64,000 nucleotides of DNA from Polycladospora coralii (GTDB taxonomy: Bacteria > Bacillota > Bacilli > Thermoactinomycetales > Thermoactinomycetaceae). Shown here one piece after another: positions 44,104 to 52,400 of the stretch; position 1 is the first letter of the stretch, and every line of letters begins with the position of its first letter. Position numbers and translations under genes: made by a program. The DNA is taken from NCBI RefSeq assembly GCF_014773435.2, contig NZ_JACXAG020000006.1, forward strand, positions 1 to 64,000, in the 5' to 3' direction. A model generated the notes under the pieces. That model saw nothing but the letters and a program-made list of their open reading frames with translations. It was not told the DNA's origin and did not search any database.

Positions 44104-44259
44104 ATGAAAAAAATGATCACCGTTACGGGTATATTTGCAGTACTATCAGTGTGCGCCTTCGCATTTATAGCCCAAATGAAAGCAGATCACATGGAGTTTG
44201 CTGTAGTGGATCCAGACAAAGAAGTTACATTGCCTGGACCAACGCATACTGAGTTCTAG
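44104..44259 (+). CDS. Candidate secreted signalling propeptide (51 aa)
   Basis: From the ATG at 44104 (AAAGGT about ten nt upstream), the product has a basic start MKKM, a hydrophobic export segment ITVTGIFAVLSVCAFAFIAQ, a likely cleavage after MKA, and a short polar tail ending LPGPTHTEF. This is the standard layout of Phr/PapR/NprX-type propeptides. It is convergent with an XRE-TPR receptor gene 42 nt away, past a shared terminator. TTAAC-N4-GTTAA at 44021-44034 upstream may be an operator. The active C-terminal peptide is a guess. Confidence 0.6.
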   Translation: MKKMITVTGIFAVLSVCAFAFIAQMKADHMEFAVVDPDKEVTLPGPTHTEF

Positions 44260-44272
44260 CTTTCAAGTATTA

Positions 44273-44317
44273 AAATCAAGTGAGCATCCCCTATAGATGC
44301 TTACTTGATTTTTTTTG
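44273..44317. terminator. Bidirectional terminator between propeptide and receptor
   Basis: AAATCAAGTGAGCATC pairs with GATGCTTACTTGATTT with one mismatch, followed by T6 on the plus strand. It overlaps the receptor stop region. Confidence 0.85.
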
Positions 44318-45530
44318 TTTTTGATTTTAAGTGTTCTTTTACTTCTGATAATAGTTTATAGGTCTTATCTGCTTCGTTTGCTAAATGGAGATTTTGGTAT
44401 GAATCATAGCTCATGCGTAAAAAGAAATGGGCGGTATCATACTCTCCTTCTGCATGGTGTATCTTCCCCATTAATCGGTATAAATTGGCTCGCATCATAT
44501 AGTTATCATCATTTTCTAAAAGTAGTAAGGTTTTATTACACATCTGCTTCGCTTCCTGATCATTTCCTCTCTTAAACCAATATATAGCCATCTCTTCCAT
44601 GATATAAGCTTGTAGTTCAACATTTTTTGTTTTTTGGTAGTATTGCAAACACTTGGCTAGATTTTCATAGGATTGGCGATAAAAACCAGTGGAAGACTCA
44701 ATGATCGCCAGGTTATGTAGGGACATATAAAATTCTTCCTCATGGATATGTTCGAAAGTATGAAGTGCATCACGCGTATATTTCATTGCTTCTTCCATTT
44801 TCCCCATCTTTAAAAATGTACCGCCAAGTCCTCTCTGTAACATCCCTACGGTACGAGGCTCATCTAAGTATTGCGCTTCGTCAAGTGCTTCTTTGTAAAT
44901 TTGAATAGCTTGATCGGCTTCACCTAAGCGCGTACAGGTTGTCCCTAAATAAGTTAAAACTTGAACGCGATTTTGTACTTGTTTTTTATTTTGGCTGATA
45001 TAAGTTAAAGCTTTCTCGTAAAAATGGCGTGCGGCTTTAAAATCTTGCATTTTAAAAGAAGATGAACCGCACCCTACCAAAGCGCTTACGATTTTTTCGC
45101 TATGTGCTAACTTCATGAATTCGGGTAAGGCAAGCTTATAATATTGGAGCGCATCTTTAAAAAGATCGGTACCAAAATAAGCATACCCAATCAACAGTGC
45201 AGATTCACCGATCAGATAGGGATCAGTGGTGAGCTGAATAGCTTGTTTAGCTAAATGAACGCCTTCGTCTATATGGTTATTTTCTATTTTTTGGCGTGCG
45301 GAATTCAGAGTGATAAGCGCTCGCTCCATCTGGTGATCATGCTTATCTTCTAAAAAATATTGAATCGGCTTTCCAAGACGTTCGGCAATGATGGCTAATG
45401 CCTTGTGGGATGGGGTAGCGTTTCCTTTTTCAATCATACTAATGTAAGCTCTTGTCATATCAGTGCCCCCTAGCTGTGACTGAGACATGCCGAGCGATTT
45501 TCTCATTTCTTTAATTTTATTTCCTAACAT
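44301..45530 (-). CDS. XRE-TPR regulator, RRNPP-type peptide receptor
   Basis: 409 aa from the ATG at 45530 (SD GGAGGAATCC). Residues ~4-60 are an XRE HTH (IKEMRKSLGMSQSQLGG, RAYISMIEKGNATPSHKALA). Residues ~70-400 are about eight TPR units, for example AARHFYEKALTYISQNKKQV and QAIQIYKEALDEAQYLDEPR. HTH plus TPR superhelix is the plan of PlcR, NprR, AimR and related receptors of imported oligopeptides. The small propeptide gene lies at its 3' end. A 12-bp palindrome TGAATCGATTCA (45549-45560) sits just upstream of the SD and may be autoregulatory. Confidence 0.85.
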   Translation of the reverse strand: MLGNKIKEMRKSLGMSQSQLGGTDMTRAYISMIEKGNATPSHKALAIIAERLGKPIQYFLEDKHDHQMERALITLNSARQKIENNHIDEGVHLAKQAIQLTTDPYLIGESALLIGYAYFGTDLFKDALQYYKLALPEFMKLAHSEKIVSALVGCGSSSFKMQDFKAARHFYEKALTYISQNKKQVQNRVQVLTYLGTTCTRLGEADQAIQIYKEALDEAQYLDEPRTVGMLQRGLGGTFLKMGKMEEAMKYTRDALHTFEHIHEEEFYMSLHNLAIIESSTGFYRQSYENLAKCLQYYQKTKNVELQAYIMEEMAIYWFKRGNDQEAKQMCNKTLLLLENDDNYMMRANLYRLMGKIHHAEGEYDTAHFFLRMSYDSYQNLHLANEADKTYKLLSEVKEHLKSKTKKIK

Positions 45531-45548
45531 AGAGGATTCCTCCATTTG

Positions 45549-45560
45549 TGAATCGATTCA
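45549..45560. promoter_or_regulatory. Palindrome upstream of the XRE-TPR receptor gene
   Basis: TGAATCGATTCA is a perfect 12-bp palindrome 19 nt before the start codon, positioned to act as an operator. Confidence 0.45.
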
Positions 45561-45633
45561 AACACTATACTAATTTTATAATATAATAATTTCGAACACC
45601 AATTCTGTAAATAGAGGTGTTAATTAGCATAGA

Positions 45634-45677
45634 AATACACGACCCTAATATAGAAAAATCATGCAAACTGATACAGT
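45634..45677 (+). repeat. Decayed copy of the dispersed repeat
   Basis: GAAATACACGACCCTAATAT followed by AGAAAAATCATGCAAACTG aligns with AAAATACACGACGCTAAAAT and GGAAACATAATGCAAATCA of the copy at 20400-20440, about three quarters identical. The rest of 45561-45919 has only a small AAGGCT/AGCCTT hairpin (45769-45790). Confidence 0.45.
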
Positions 45678-45919
45678 GAAATAAATATTAAATTTTATGA
45701 GTAATTATACAAAAATTAAAAATGTATGTATTGTCAGTTTCAGGTATTCAAGTTTGGAATGCAAACAAAAAGGCTCTGTTTATAGCCTTTTCCGCAGTTG
45801 TACATTAAACTATTCACTCTTTAATGAAATAGTAAAATTGTTAATTTTTTATGAAGTTGCTTTTATATTCAAAAAATCATGTTATACTATCCCTGTAAGC
45901 AATTAAGGAGGGAATAATC

Positions 45920-46201
45920 ATGATGAAAAAACTATTAGTGGTAACGACTTTAGCGTTTGGCATGTTGTTCTCGACAACACTTGCAACACCTGTAGAGGCT
46001 GCTAGTCAAAGCAACGTAGAGCAAATTGGAGAATATACAGTATATACTTATGCAAAAAGTGAATATCCAACTATGAGTTCTATTCCGAATCAGATTGATA
46101 CACGTCCTCCTGGAACAATTGGAATTCCACACGTACTATACTTAAACTTTACACTAGACCTCGGCGACGAGTGGGTTGCTTTTTACGTAAGTACTTATTA
46201 A
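45920..46201 (+). CDS. Small secreted protein
   Basis: 93 aa, SD AAGGAGGGA. Signal peptide 1-28 (KKLLVVTTLAFGMLFSTTLA, cleavage after PVEA). The mature ~65 aa is acidic, Tyr/Pro-rich (VYTYAKSEYPTMSSIPNQID, DLGDEWVAFYVSTY) with no cysteines. It is divergent from the XRE-TPR receptor gene and could be a target of that regulator. No recognised family; an extracellular signalling, toxin or matrix role would be speculation. Confidence 0.65.
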   Translation: MMKKLLVVTTLAFGMLFSTTLATPVEAASQSNVEQIGEYTVYTYAKSEYPTMSSIPNQIDTRPPGTIGIPHVLYLNFTLDLGDEWVAFYVSTY

Positions 46202-46213
46202 TTGAATCGGATG

Positions 46214-46243
46214 TGCACCCTAAGGGGTGCATTTTCTTTTTTT
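46214..46243 (+). terminator. Rho-independent terminator
   Basis: TGCACCCT pairs with AGGGGTGCA, followed by TTTTCTTTTTTT. Confidence 0.85.
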
Positions 46244-46328
46244 GCTAGATTCCCAAAAATTAGGCCATTATGATACAATTTGGTTAAGAGATGCATTTTC
46301 AATTATTAGGTATTACCTATAGATCGAA

Positions 46329-46343
46329 ATGAAAACGCTTTCA
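46329..46343 (+). promoter_or_regulatory. cre site (CcpA)
   Basis: ATGAAAACGCTTTCA fits the cre consensus WTGNAANCGNWNNCW at every position. It lies ~210 nt upstream of the LNS2/HAD gene, within an otherwise gene-free stretch (46244-46553), suggesting carbon catabolite control. Confidence 0.7.
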
Positions 46344-46553
46344 ATTTAGCACTATCGTTAAAAAATTTCTAATGAGTTATTAATCGTTTGCTAACCGTTA
46401 TTTCATGTGGAGATCAAATTTATCCTGTAAGGTAAGATGTATGGAAAAATGAATGGTAAAAGTTGTATGAGGGATGATCTGTCAATTAAATAATTATATA
46501 TTCAAAAAAGTATGAAATCAGGTTCATCCTATTGAATTTGAGGAGGGGTATGT

Positions 46554-47549
46554 TTGAAAACCAAATGGTTTCGCTGGAGTACGATAATATTAATCATTTC
46601 TTTTGTAGTTGGGATGATGGGAAATGTTCCGCTTGTAGATGCATCTTCAGGACCGACATTCGATTTTAAGGAGTCTGAGTTTGATGCACCAAGCAAGAAA
46701 GGCTTTAAATACTGGTATAATGAACTTTTGAGCAATCATACACCACACCATAATGGTTATGACTTCATCACAGAAGAAGGTCAATCACAGGTGATTAAAG
46801 GGAAGTTTCAATATGGTGACTTTCGTAAGGATCTAGAAAGAGAGTGGGTATCGATTTATACCTACGCATTATTTGATTCTGATGCTTCCTGGCAAAAAAT
46901 TGGCCGGGCAAAAACGAACTTAGACGGACGTATCCGCTTTGAAATCCCTGAGAATCAACAATTATCTACAGGTATTCACTTGGTGAAGCTGTGGGTCGAA
47001 GGGGATGGAACGAGTGCCAATATGTATGTGTATAACCTAGCTGAAGAGGCAAAAACGGTTGTTTTTGATATAGATGGCACATTAACTACAGATAATTTTG
47101 AAAATGTACGATCTTATTTGGAAGAACTGTGTGATGGGGACTATGTACCTAAAATGCATAAAGATGCCAACCGAGTGGCGCAGTATTATGCGGACAGAGG
47201 ATATACCATTGTCTATTTAACCGCTCGTCCATATTGGTTAACGCATAAAAGTCAACAATGGCTAAAAGATCTAGGCTTTCCTAGAGGTGTGATCCATACT
47301 TATGATGATAGAGGACTTTTAGTCGGAGATAAGACAGCAGATTATAAAGAGGCGTATCTACATGAGATTGCAGCTCATGGAGCAAATATTCATTATGCCT
47401 ATGGAAATGCAACTACAGATATTAAAGCATATCGAGACTTTGGGCTAGCTGGTGAACAGACTTATATCATTGGTCCAAACGCTGGTGATCGTGGAACGAC
47501 TCCAATTCAAAGTTATACGGAGCATTTGAAAGACTTAAATGAAGAGTAG
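46554..47549 (+). CDS. Secreted LNS2/HAD-like phosphatase
   Basis: 331 aa from TTG 46554 with SD GAGGAGGGG. Signal peptide to ~residue 33 (IILIISFVVGMMGNVPLVDA). Residues ~60-155 are a beta domain; from ~160 the LNS2 (Lipin/Ned1/Smp2) HAD domain follows with the DxDGT catalytic motif KTVVFDIDGTLTTD, then GYTIVYLTARPYWLTHKSQQ (motif II Thr) and YAYGNATTDIKAYRDFG (motif IV acids). Bacterial relatives are annotated as phosphatidylinositol-transfer-like or phosphatidate phosphatase-like. Export makes an extracellular phospholipid or phosphoester substrate likely. A cre site lies upstream. Confidence 0.8.
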   Translation: MKTKWFRWSTIILIISFVVGMMGNVPLVDASSGPTFDFKESEFDAPSKKGFKYWYNELLSNHTPHHNGYDFITEEGQSQVIKGKFQYGDFRKDLEREWVSIYTYALFDSDASWQKIGRAKTNLDGRIRFEIPENQQLSTGIHLVKLWVEGDGTSANMYVYNLAEEAKTVVFDIDGTLTTDNFENVRSYLEELCDGDYVPKMHKDANRVAQYYADRGYTIVYLTARPYWLTHKSQQWLKDLGFPRGVIHTYDDRGLLVGDKTADYKEAYLHEIAAHGANIHYAYGNATTDIKAYRDFGLAGEQTYIIGPNAGDRGTTPIQSYTEHLKDLNEE

Positions 47550-47571
47550 CATAGTGAGGAAGTTTGGTTAA

Positions 47572-47615
47572 AGTGAAAAGAGAAGCCATTTAGGCAAACG
47601 GCTTCTCTTTTCACT
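47572..47615. terminator. Bidirectional terminator
   Basis: AGTGAAAAGAGAAGCC (47572-47587) and its exact complement (47600-47615) form a 16-bp stem between convergent genes. Confidence 0.8.
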
Positions 47616-48051
47616 GATTCGCTTGACTAAGAAATGTAGCTAAATCTTCTTTAATCATTTCTTCGTAGAAACCAACCTCAGTTTCTACACCCTGTTCTTC
47701 TAAGTATTCAATTCCTTTTCCATCAACTTTTGGGAAAGGATCACGTATTCCAATTACCACTTTCTTTATACCGGCATTCGCCACTGCTACACAACAAGGG
47801 CCTGTACGACCATAATGTGCACATGGTTCTAAGGTGCAGTATAATGTAGCACCTCGTGCCTCGTTACCTGCCATCTCCAATGCTCTAATTTCGGCATGTG
47901 GACCACCTAAGTGTGCGGTGTGTCCTCGACCGATGATTTTTCCTTCTTTTACAATGATGGCTCCTACCGGTGGGTTGGTTCCGGTTTTCCCTTGTGCTTT
48001 CCGTCCTTCATAGATCGCTTCTAACATATAAGTTTCAGTCTCCATAGACAT
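47611..48051 (-). CDS. RibD-type pyrimidine deaminase domain protein (single domain)
   Basis: 146 aa from the ATG at 48051 (SD GAGGAG, 9 nt away). Zinc-dependent deaminase: GPHAEIRAL (HAE) and TLEPCAHYGRTGPCC (PC-x8-C), matching the deaminase half of RibD. The reductase half is absent, since wild-type RibD is ~360 aa. It may be a stand-alone riboflavin or antibiotic-pathway deaminase, or an unrelated base deaminase of the same fold. Single gene, not with other rib genes in this window. Confidence 0.85.
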   Translation of the reverse strand: MSMETETYMLEAIYEGRKAQGKTGTNPPVGAIIVKEGKIIGRGHTAHLGGPHAEIRALEMAGNEARGATLYCTLEPCAHYGRTGPCCVAVANAGIKKVVIGIRDPFPKVDGKGIEYLEEQGVETEVGFYEEMIKEDLATFLSQANQ

Positions 48052-48399
48052 GGTCGGTTTCTCCTCTAAAATCAAACTGATCGGCCTCCGATTGATTATT
48101 CAGTGGAATCGTATTTCTTCTCTCCTATGATACCACTAAACTTTTGAACAGCAACTTGAAGTTCATGAGTACTCGGAAATTCCTAGGGTGTGATGAAGAT
48201 TACCAGATTTTGCGAACAGGAAAGCCCCACTTTTTTAGGCGGATAAAAGCGAGATTGCTCGGTATCTCCTAATGAGAATGCTTAGAGTAACTATTTTTGA
48301 TCATATAAATGAGTAAGCAATGTCATTCAACTTATAGTAGAATTTGTTCCTTTAAATGTTGAGTGGCAAAAGAAACTCCTACTGTGTAAATCGATTAGT

Positions 48400-48560
48400 G
48401 CTTGAAAAAAGGAATGAGAACACTGGTGGGGAGATCCTTAAGCTCGGGTGTTGGTGTGCTTGCGCACTCAAGCGATGTCCTTTTGCTTGTTCTGGAGTAG
48501 TTGTAAGAGGTCTGTCGCCAGTATGTGTAGGCTTTCCTACCTGTAAAAAAACAAGATAGC
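48400..48560 (+). ncRNA. Possible structured RNA in gap 48076-48658
   Basis: The ~580-nt gap holds a GC-richer block that folds as a rod: ACTGGTG (~48420) with CGCCAGT (~48515), outer CTTG/CAAG and AGGAA/TTCCT pairs, and inner hairpins GTGTGC-TT-GCGCAC and CAAGC/GCTTG; GTAGG/CCTAC follows. Overlapping short ORFs on both strands look like by-products. Strand and identity are unsure, and I could not match it to a known RNA. Confidence 0.3.
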
Positions 48561-48658
48561 AAATACAAATATATGTTCGATTCCATTAAAATATATGTTA
48601 CACTTAGCACATGATTAGAAATAATCATATCAATTTGTGACATTGGGGGAGCGTACAT

Positions 48659-49159
48659 ATGTTTCTCAGAATTGAGGATTTTTTACAAGAGTGGAAATTT
48701 GAAACGCAAAAGACCGCACAATTATTTGAGAATCTAACGGATGCGTCATTAACTCAGCAAGTGACAGATGATCATCGTACACTGGGCAGAATTGCTTGGC
48801 ATATGACCGTGACGCTACACGAGCTCTTGTCACATACAGGTCTTACTTTCGATGGCTATGGTGACACTGATGAAATGCCCACTTCGGCAGTGGACATCAG
48901 AGATGCCTATCTACAAAATGCTAAGTCCTTAGTTGAAGCGCTCTCTAGTCAATGGACTGATGCAGATTTAACTAAATCCTCTTCGATGTATGGAGAAGAA
49001 TGGCTAAACGGGTTAACGCTGCGCGTGCTGATCAGTCACGAAATTCATCATCGCGGTCAATTAACCGTTCTAGCGCGTCAAGCCGGTTTATCATTACCAG
49101 ATATATACGGTCCAACACGTGAAAGCTGGATACAAATGGGTCAAGAACCACTACAATAA
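48659..49159 (+). CDS. DinB family protein
   Basis: 166 aa. Four-helix DinB/YfiT fold with the three-histidine metal site: GRIAWHMTVTLHELL supplies the first His and LISHEIHHRGQLTVLARQAG the other two (HxxxHRGQ). Members are metal-dependent, often bacillithiol S-transferase-like, or damage-induced with unknown substrates. SD GGGGGAG. Followed by an ABC exporter on the same strand ~110 nt away. A second DinB gene lies at 57663. Confidence 0.88.
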   Translation: MFLRIEDFLQEWKFETQKTAQLFENLTDASLTQQVTDDHRTLGRIAWHMTVTLHELLSHTGLTFDGYGDTDEMPTSAVDIRDAYLQNAKSLVEALSSQWTDADLTKSSSMYGEEWLNGLTLRVLISHEIHHRGQLTVLARQAGLSLPDIYGPTRESWIQMGQEPLQ

Positions 49160-49272
49160 AGAGCGGAAAGAGAGGGAGACCTCTCTTTTTTTATTCTCAA
49201 AATAAAAAAATCATGCTAAAATCAAAATATACATTTTTTATCAGTTGTGTCAACCTGACTGGAGGTAGCGGT

Positions 49273-50181
49273 GTGATTACAATCGAAAATTTATCAAAAA
49301 ACTATGGTGACATTCATGCGCTTAAAGATACGCGTCTAACCATCCCTGAAGGGGTTTGCTTTGGCTTGATCGGTCCAAATGGTGCCGGCAAATCGACTAT
49401 GATGAAAATCTTATGTGGCATTATTGATCAATACGATGGTGAAGTGAAATTTGATGAAATGAGTGTGAAAGAGGATCCCAATTGGTTCAAAAAAAATATA
49501 GGGTATGTCCCGCAAGATATCGTGTTATATGAAAAGTTTTCTGCCATCTCCAATTTGTCTTTTTTTGGTGAAATGTATGGTTTAAGAGGAAAAGCGCTCA
49601 AGGAAAGAGTGGAAGAGATTCTCGTATTGGTAGGGCTGGAGAAAAGAGGAAAGGATGCAGTGAAAACTTTTTCTGGCGGCATGAAACGACGTATTAATAT
49701 TGGATGTGCATTGATGCATAACCCGAAATATATCATCATGGATGAACCGACTGTGGGGGTAGACCCGCAATCTCGTAACTACATATTTGAAATGATTCAT
49801 AAATTGAAAGCAGAAAATAAAACGATTTTATACTCGAGTCACTATATGGAAGAAGTAGAAAATCTATGCGAAGAGATTAGCTTAATAGATAATGGACAAG
49901 TGATTGAAAGTGGTAAGGTGACCGACATAATTGCAAAACACTCTAAACCAGGTGTATACGTTGAAGCGCCAGGAATCGAAGAAAGCATGCTACAACAGTT
50001 TGGAGGAGTGTTGAAAAAAGGGGAAGGTTTCCTCATTCAGTCTGATCAAGTCCTTATATTAGTAGATGCGCTAGCTAGCTGGCTCAAACAAGAATCATAT
50101 CCAGTATTACGACTAGAAATCGCCCATATGAGCTTGGAAGATATTTTCTTACTACTTACTGGGAAGACATTACGCGACTAA
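49273..50181 (+). CDS. ABC transporter ATP-binding protein (ABC-2 type exporter)
   Basis: 302 aa from GTG 49273, chosen for SD GGAGG seven nt upstream. Walker A GLIGPNGAGKSTMMKIL, Q-loop GYVPQDIVLYEK, signature KTFSGGMKRRINIGCALMHN, Walker B YIIMDEPTVGVDPQSRNYIF, H-loop ILYSSHYMEEVE. The ~75-residue C-terminal extension is typical of drug/Nod/lipid ABC-2 ATPases. It energises the permease encoded 14 nt downstream. Confidence 0.93.
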   Translation: MITIENLSKNYGDIHALKDTRLTIPEGVCFGLIGPNGAGKSTMMKILCGIIDQYDGEVKFDEMSVKEDPNWFKKNIGYVPQDIVLYEKFSAISNLSFFGEMYGLRGKALKERVEEILVLVGLEKRGKDAVKTFSGGMKRRINIGCALMHNPKYIIMDEPTVGVDPQSRNYIFEMIHKLKAENKTILYSSHYMEEVENLCEEISLIDNGQVIESGKVTDIIAKHSKPGVYVEAPGIEESMLQQFGGVLKKGEGFLIQSDQVLILVDALASWLKQESYPVLRLEIAHMSLEDIFLLLTGKTLRD

Positions 50182-50195
50182 AAGGAGAGGGAATC

Positions 50196-51344
50196 GTGAT
50201 CGCAACACTGATCAAAAAAGAGCTAATCAGACTATTAAAAGACAAAGGAACGGTCTTCTGGTTGATTTTATTGCCGATTTTCTTCATATTTATCTTTGGT
50301 TTGATCTTTCAAGATCGTGATTATTCCTTTGAAGTACATTATACCGATTTGGATCAGTCCGTAGCATCGAAGCAGTTTATCCAATCTGTATCGGGTATTA
50401 AAGGTATAGACCTCAAAGCAGAGACGGAGATTGAGGATAGTAAAGAGCGAATCGAAACAGGTAAAATCAGAACTTATTTTGTGATTCCACAAGGGTTTGA
50501 AAGCGATCTAAAAGATGAAAAAAGCATAAAGATTGATTTCTTTTATGACGGAACCCAAAATGCTGGACAGGTGGTGGAGCCTGTACGTGCCGTACTAAAC
50601 TCGGTCGTAGCGACTTACCAAGATAAAAAAATTGAAGGGTTTGTCAAAGCACAATTCCCACAGGATGAAGCTCTGGCAAAACAAGTCTTAACGGCACCGA
50701 TAGAACTGCAAATGAACGAAATACAAGTAAAAAAAGTGAATACGATCACAACTATTATACCAGGCTATACCGTGATGTTTTCCTTTTTCTCGATTATCAT
50801 ATTAGCTCAAGTTTTTCTAAAGGAACATGAAAGTGGTATGCTGTCCCGCTTGCTCAGTACACCGATGAAGCGAACGCAGTACTTGATTGGGATGTGGATT
50901 CCTTTCGTTGGAATGGTCTTAGTGCAAATTGCCGTTCTGTTTGGATTTGGCTATTTGGTGTATGACCTAAAGCTAGGGGATATCCCTGCTATCATTGTAT
51001 TATCCATTGCCTTATCATTTGCCGTAAATGCATTAGGCTTATTGATTACTTTTTTATCCAAAAACGAAAATATTGCCATCGCGGCTACCCAAGTCATCGC
51101 ATTGGGCGGAGCGGCCTTAGGTGGTTTATGGTTTCCCATCGATCTCATGCCTGAAACGGTACAAAAAATAGCGGTTTTCGTGCCCCAGTATTGGGCACAA
51201 AAAGGATACGTGGATATTTTCTCTCGAGGTGCTCAGTTAGGTGATATTATCCCTTCCGTCATTGTACTACTCAGTTTAGCTGTTGTCTGTTTTGTAGGAG
51301 CACTAGCCAGTTATAAATATTACTTAAAAGATGCCAAACATTAA
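50196..51344 (+). CDS. ABC-2 type permease
   Basis: 382 aa from GTG 50196 (SD AAGGAGAGGG). One N-terminal helix (VFWLILLPIFFIFIFGLIFQ), a ~150-residue extracytoplasmic domain, then five membrane helices including PGYTVMFSFFSIIILAQVFL and ESGMLSRLLSTPMKRTQYLI, with GGAALGGLWFPIDLMP. This is the ABC2_membrane_3 (YhgE/Pip-like extended) layout of drug and lipid exporters. Pairs with the ATPase 14 nt upstream. Substrate unknown. Ends at a strong terminator. Confidence 0.9.
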   Translation: MIATLIKKELIRLLKDKGTVFWLILLPIFFIFIFGLIFQDRDYSFEVHYTDLDQSVASKQFIQSVSGIKGIDLKAETEIEDSKERIETGKIRTYFVIPQGFESDLKDEKSIKIDFFYDGTQNAGQVVEPVRAVLNSVVATYQDKKIEGFVKAQFPQDEALAKQVLTAPIELQMNEIQVKKVNTITTIIPGYTVMFSFFSIIILAQVFLKEHESGMLSRLLSTPMKRTQYLIGMWIPFVGMVLVQIAVLFGFGYLVYDLKLGDIPAIIVLSIALSFAVNALGLLITFLSKNENIAIAATQVIALGGAALGGLWFPIDLMPETVQKIAVFVPQYWAQKGYVDIFSRGAQLGDIIPSVIVLLSLAVVCFVGALASYKYYLKDAKH

Positions 51345-51350
51345 GCATAG

Positions 51351-51395
51351 AAAAAACGCACTCGCTATCGTTTATGAGAGGGAGTGCGTTTTTTT
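51351..51395. terminator. Rho-independent terminator of ABC operon
   Basis: AAAAAACGCACTC and GAGTGCGTTTTTT form a perfect stem; T7 follows on the plus strand. Confidence 0.9.
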
Positions 51396-51670
51396 ATATG
51401 TCAAATATACCATGTATTTTCTTGATAAAGATTCATGCTGAATAAATAAAAGAGTCGTATACCTATGCATATCTGTGAAATGCCAAGTATTATAGTTTTT
51501 ATTATACAGGAAAATATTACCTTTTTTATCGAAAGCGATATATTAGACTAAAGAAAGTGAAATCTTAATGAAATGACATAATTGCCTTAAGTTTATTTTT
51601 TTATTTGATAAAGGATAAAGTTATCCCAACTAAATCGATGATTTTAAATAGGAATTAAGCAGGGAGAATG

Positions 51671-51706
51671 ACATGTTACTTCCATATAAACGTCGTGTAT
51701 TTTGGT
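51671..51706 (-). repeat. Decayed copy of the dispersed repeat
   Basis: Minus strand reads CCAAAATACACGACGTTTAT then ATGGAAG, matching the repeat core GCAAAATACACGACGCTAAAATGGAA at 20400. The remaining gap 51396-51748 shows no gene. Confidence 0.4.
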
Positions 51707-51748
51707 TAATCAGTGCTATTGACTAGGAATAAATTATTTTAAGTAAAT

Positions 51749-51764
51749 CCGAACATATGTTCTG
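51749..51764. promoter_or_regulatory. LexA (SOS) box
   Basis: CCGAACATATGTTCTG contains CGAAC-N4-GTTCT, one base from the Bacillus SOS consensus CGAAC-N4-GTTCG. It lies 36 nt before the start of the 51800 gene, just downstream of TTGACT at 51718. SOS induction of that gene is predicted. Confidence 0.65.
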
Positions 51765-51799
51765 TATTTTATGGTAAAATATATCTCTGAGGTGATCAC

Positions 51800-51997
51800 A
51801 TGTATATAAAAAAGATGCAGTCGTCTAATCACACACAATCTGAACAAGAAAAGTTGATCAATTCCCTTACCTATATATCGAAGCTTGCTGGTATCTCTCC
51901 CGAAGAAGATTTAGACTTATGGCTACAAGTACTAATTAGCAAATATCCAGAAATGGAGGAGGTTCTACAAAGTCTCAGAGAGTCTTTATTGTCATGA
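51800..51997 (+). CDS. Small acidic protein downstream of a LexA box
   Basis: 65 aa with SD GAGGTGATCAC. Largely helical, acidic C-terminus (LAGISPEEDLDLWLQVLISK, EMEEVLQSLRESLLS), no signal or TM. The gene ends 6 nt inside the 3' end of the convergent XRE repressor gene. An SOS-induced small protein beside a phage-type repressor resembles LexA-controlled antirepressor modules. That role is inference; I recognise no family. Confidence 0.6.
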   Translation: MYIKKMQSSNHTQSEQEKLINSLTYISKLAGISPEEDLDLWLQVLISKYPEMEEVLQSLRESLLS

Positions 51998-52366
51998 TGG
52001 CTTATTTTCTTCGTCGAATAAGGCTTCTAACACTTTATTGGCTCTTCTAGCCTGCTCTTCCGTAATCTCTTTTCCACGAAAGAGAGGTTTAGTGCGCAAG
52101 ATAATGGTTTCAAGATCAGGGGTTGTAGACTCGATTTCTTTTTTGAGGTCTTCAATGGATCTTTTTTCATTCGTACGATTTAGTAAATAATCAACAGAAA
52201 TGTTGAATACATCTGCAATCTCTTTTAATCTTTCATATCGCGGTAATTTTCTACCATATTCATAGTCACCAATTGTTGATCGTCCAATATTGAGTCGTTC
52301 GGCTAAATCGCCCTGTGTCCAATTTTTTTCTTCTCGCAGTTGCTTCAATCGTTCTGAGAATTCCAT
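51992..52366 (-). CDS. XRE family phage-type repressor
   Basis: 124 aa from the ATG at 52366 (SD GGAGGT). HTH_3: FSERLKQLREEKNWTQGDLA, ERLNIGRSTIGDYEYGRKLP, YERLKEIADVFNISVDYLLN. The C-terminal ~55 aa is helical with no peptidase motif, so it is like ImmR/Xre-type short repressors without self-cleavage. It faces a perfect promoter at 52418 and several GACGTCA-like half-sites upstream, so it probably represses that rightward promoter and its own. Confidence 0.88.
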   Translation of the reverse strand: MEFSERLKQLREEKNWTQGDLAERLNIGRSTIGDYEYGRKLPRYERLKEIADVFNISVDYLLNRTNEKRSIEDLKKEIESTTPDLETIILRTKPLFRGKEITEEQARRANKVLEALFDEENKPS

Positions 52367-52400
52367 GGCTTTTACCTCCATTATTTGATGATATATCAAA

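Noticed and set aside
45697..45906. Plus-strand ORF of 69 codons between the receptor and the secreted protein
   Set aside because: No SD, crosses a terminator-like hairpin and the next gene's promoter region, and lacks protein-like composition.
48356..48559. Cysteine-rich 67-codon ORF with a GG motif resembling a bacteriocin precursor
   Set aside because: The same block folds as a structured RNA, the opposite strand is equally open, and no SD or transport genes accompany it.
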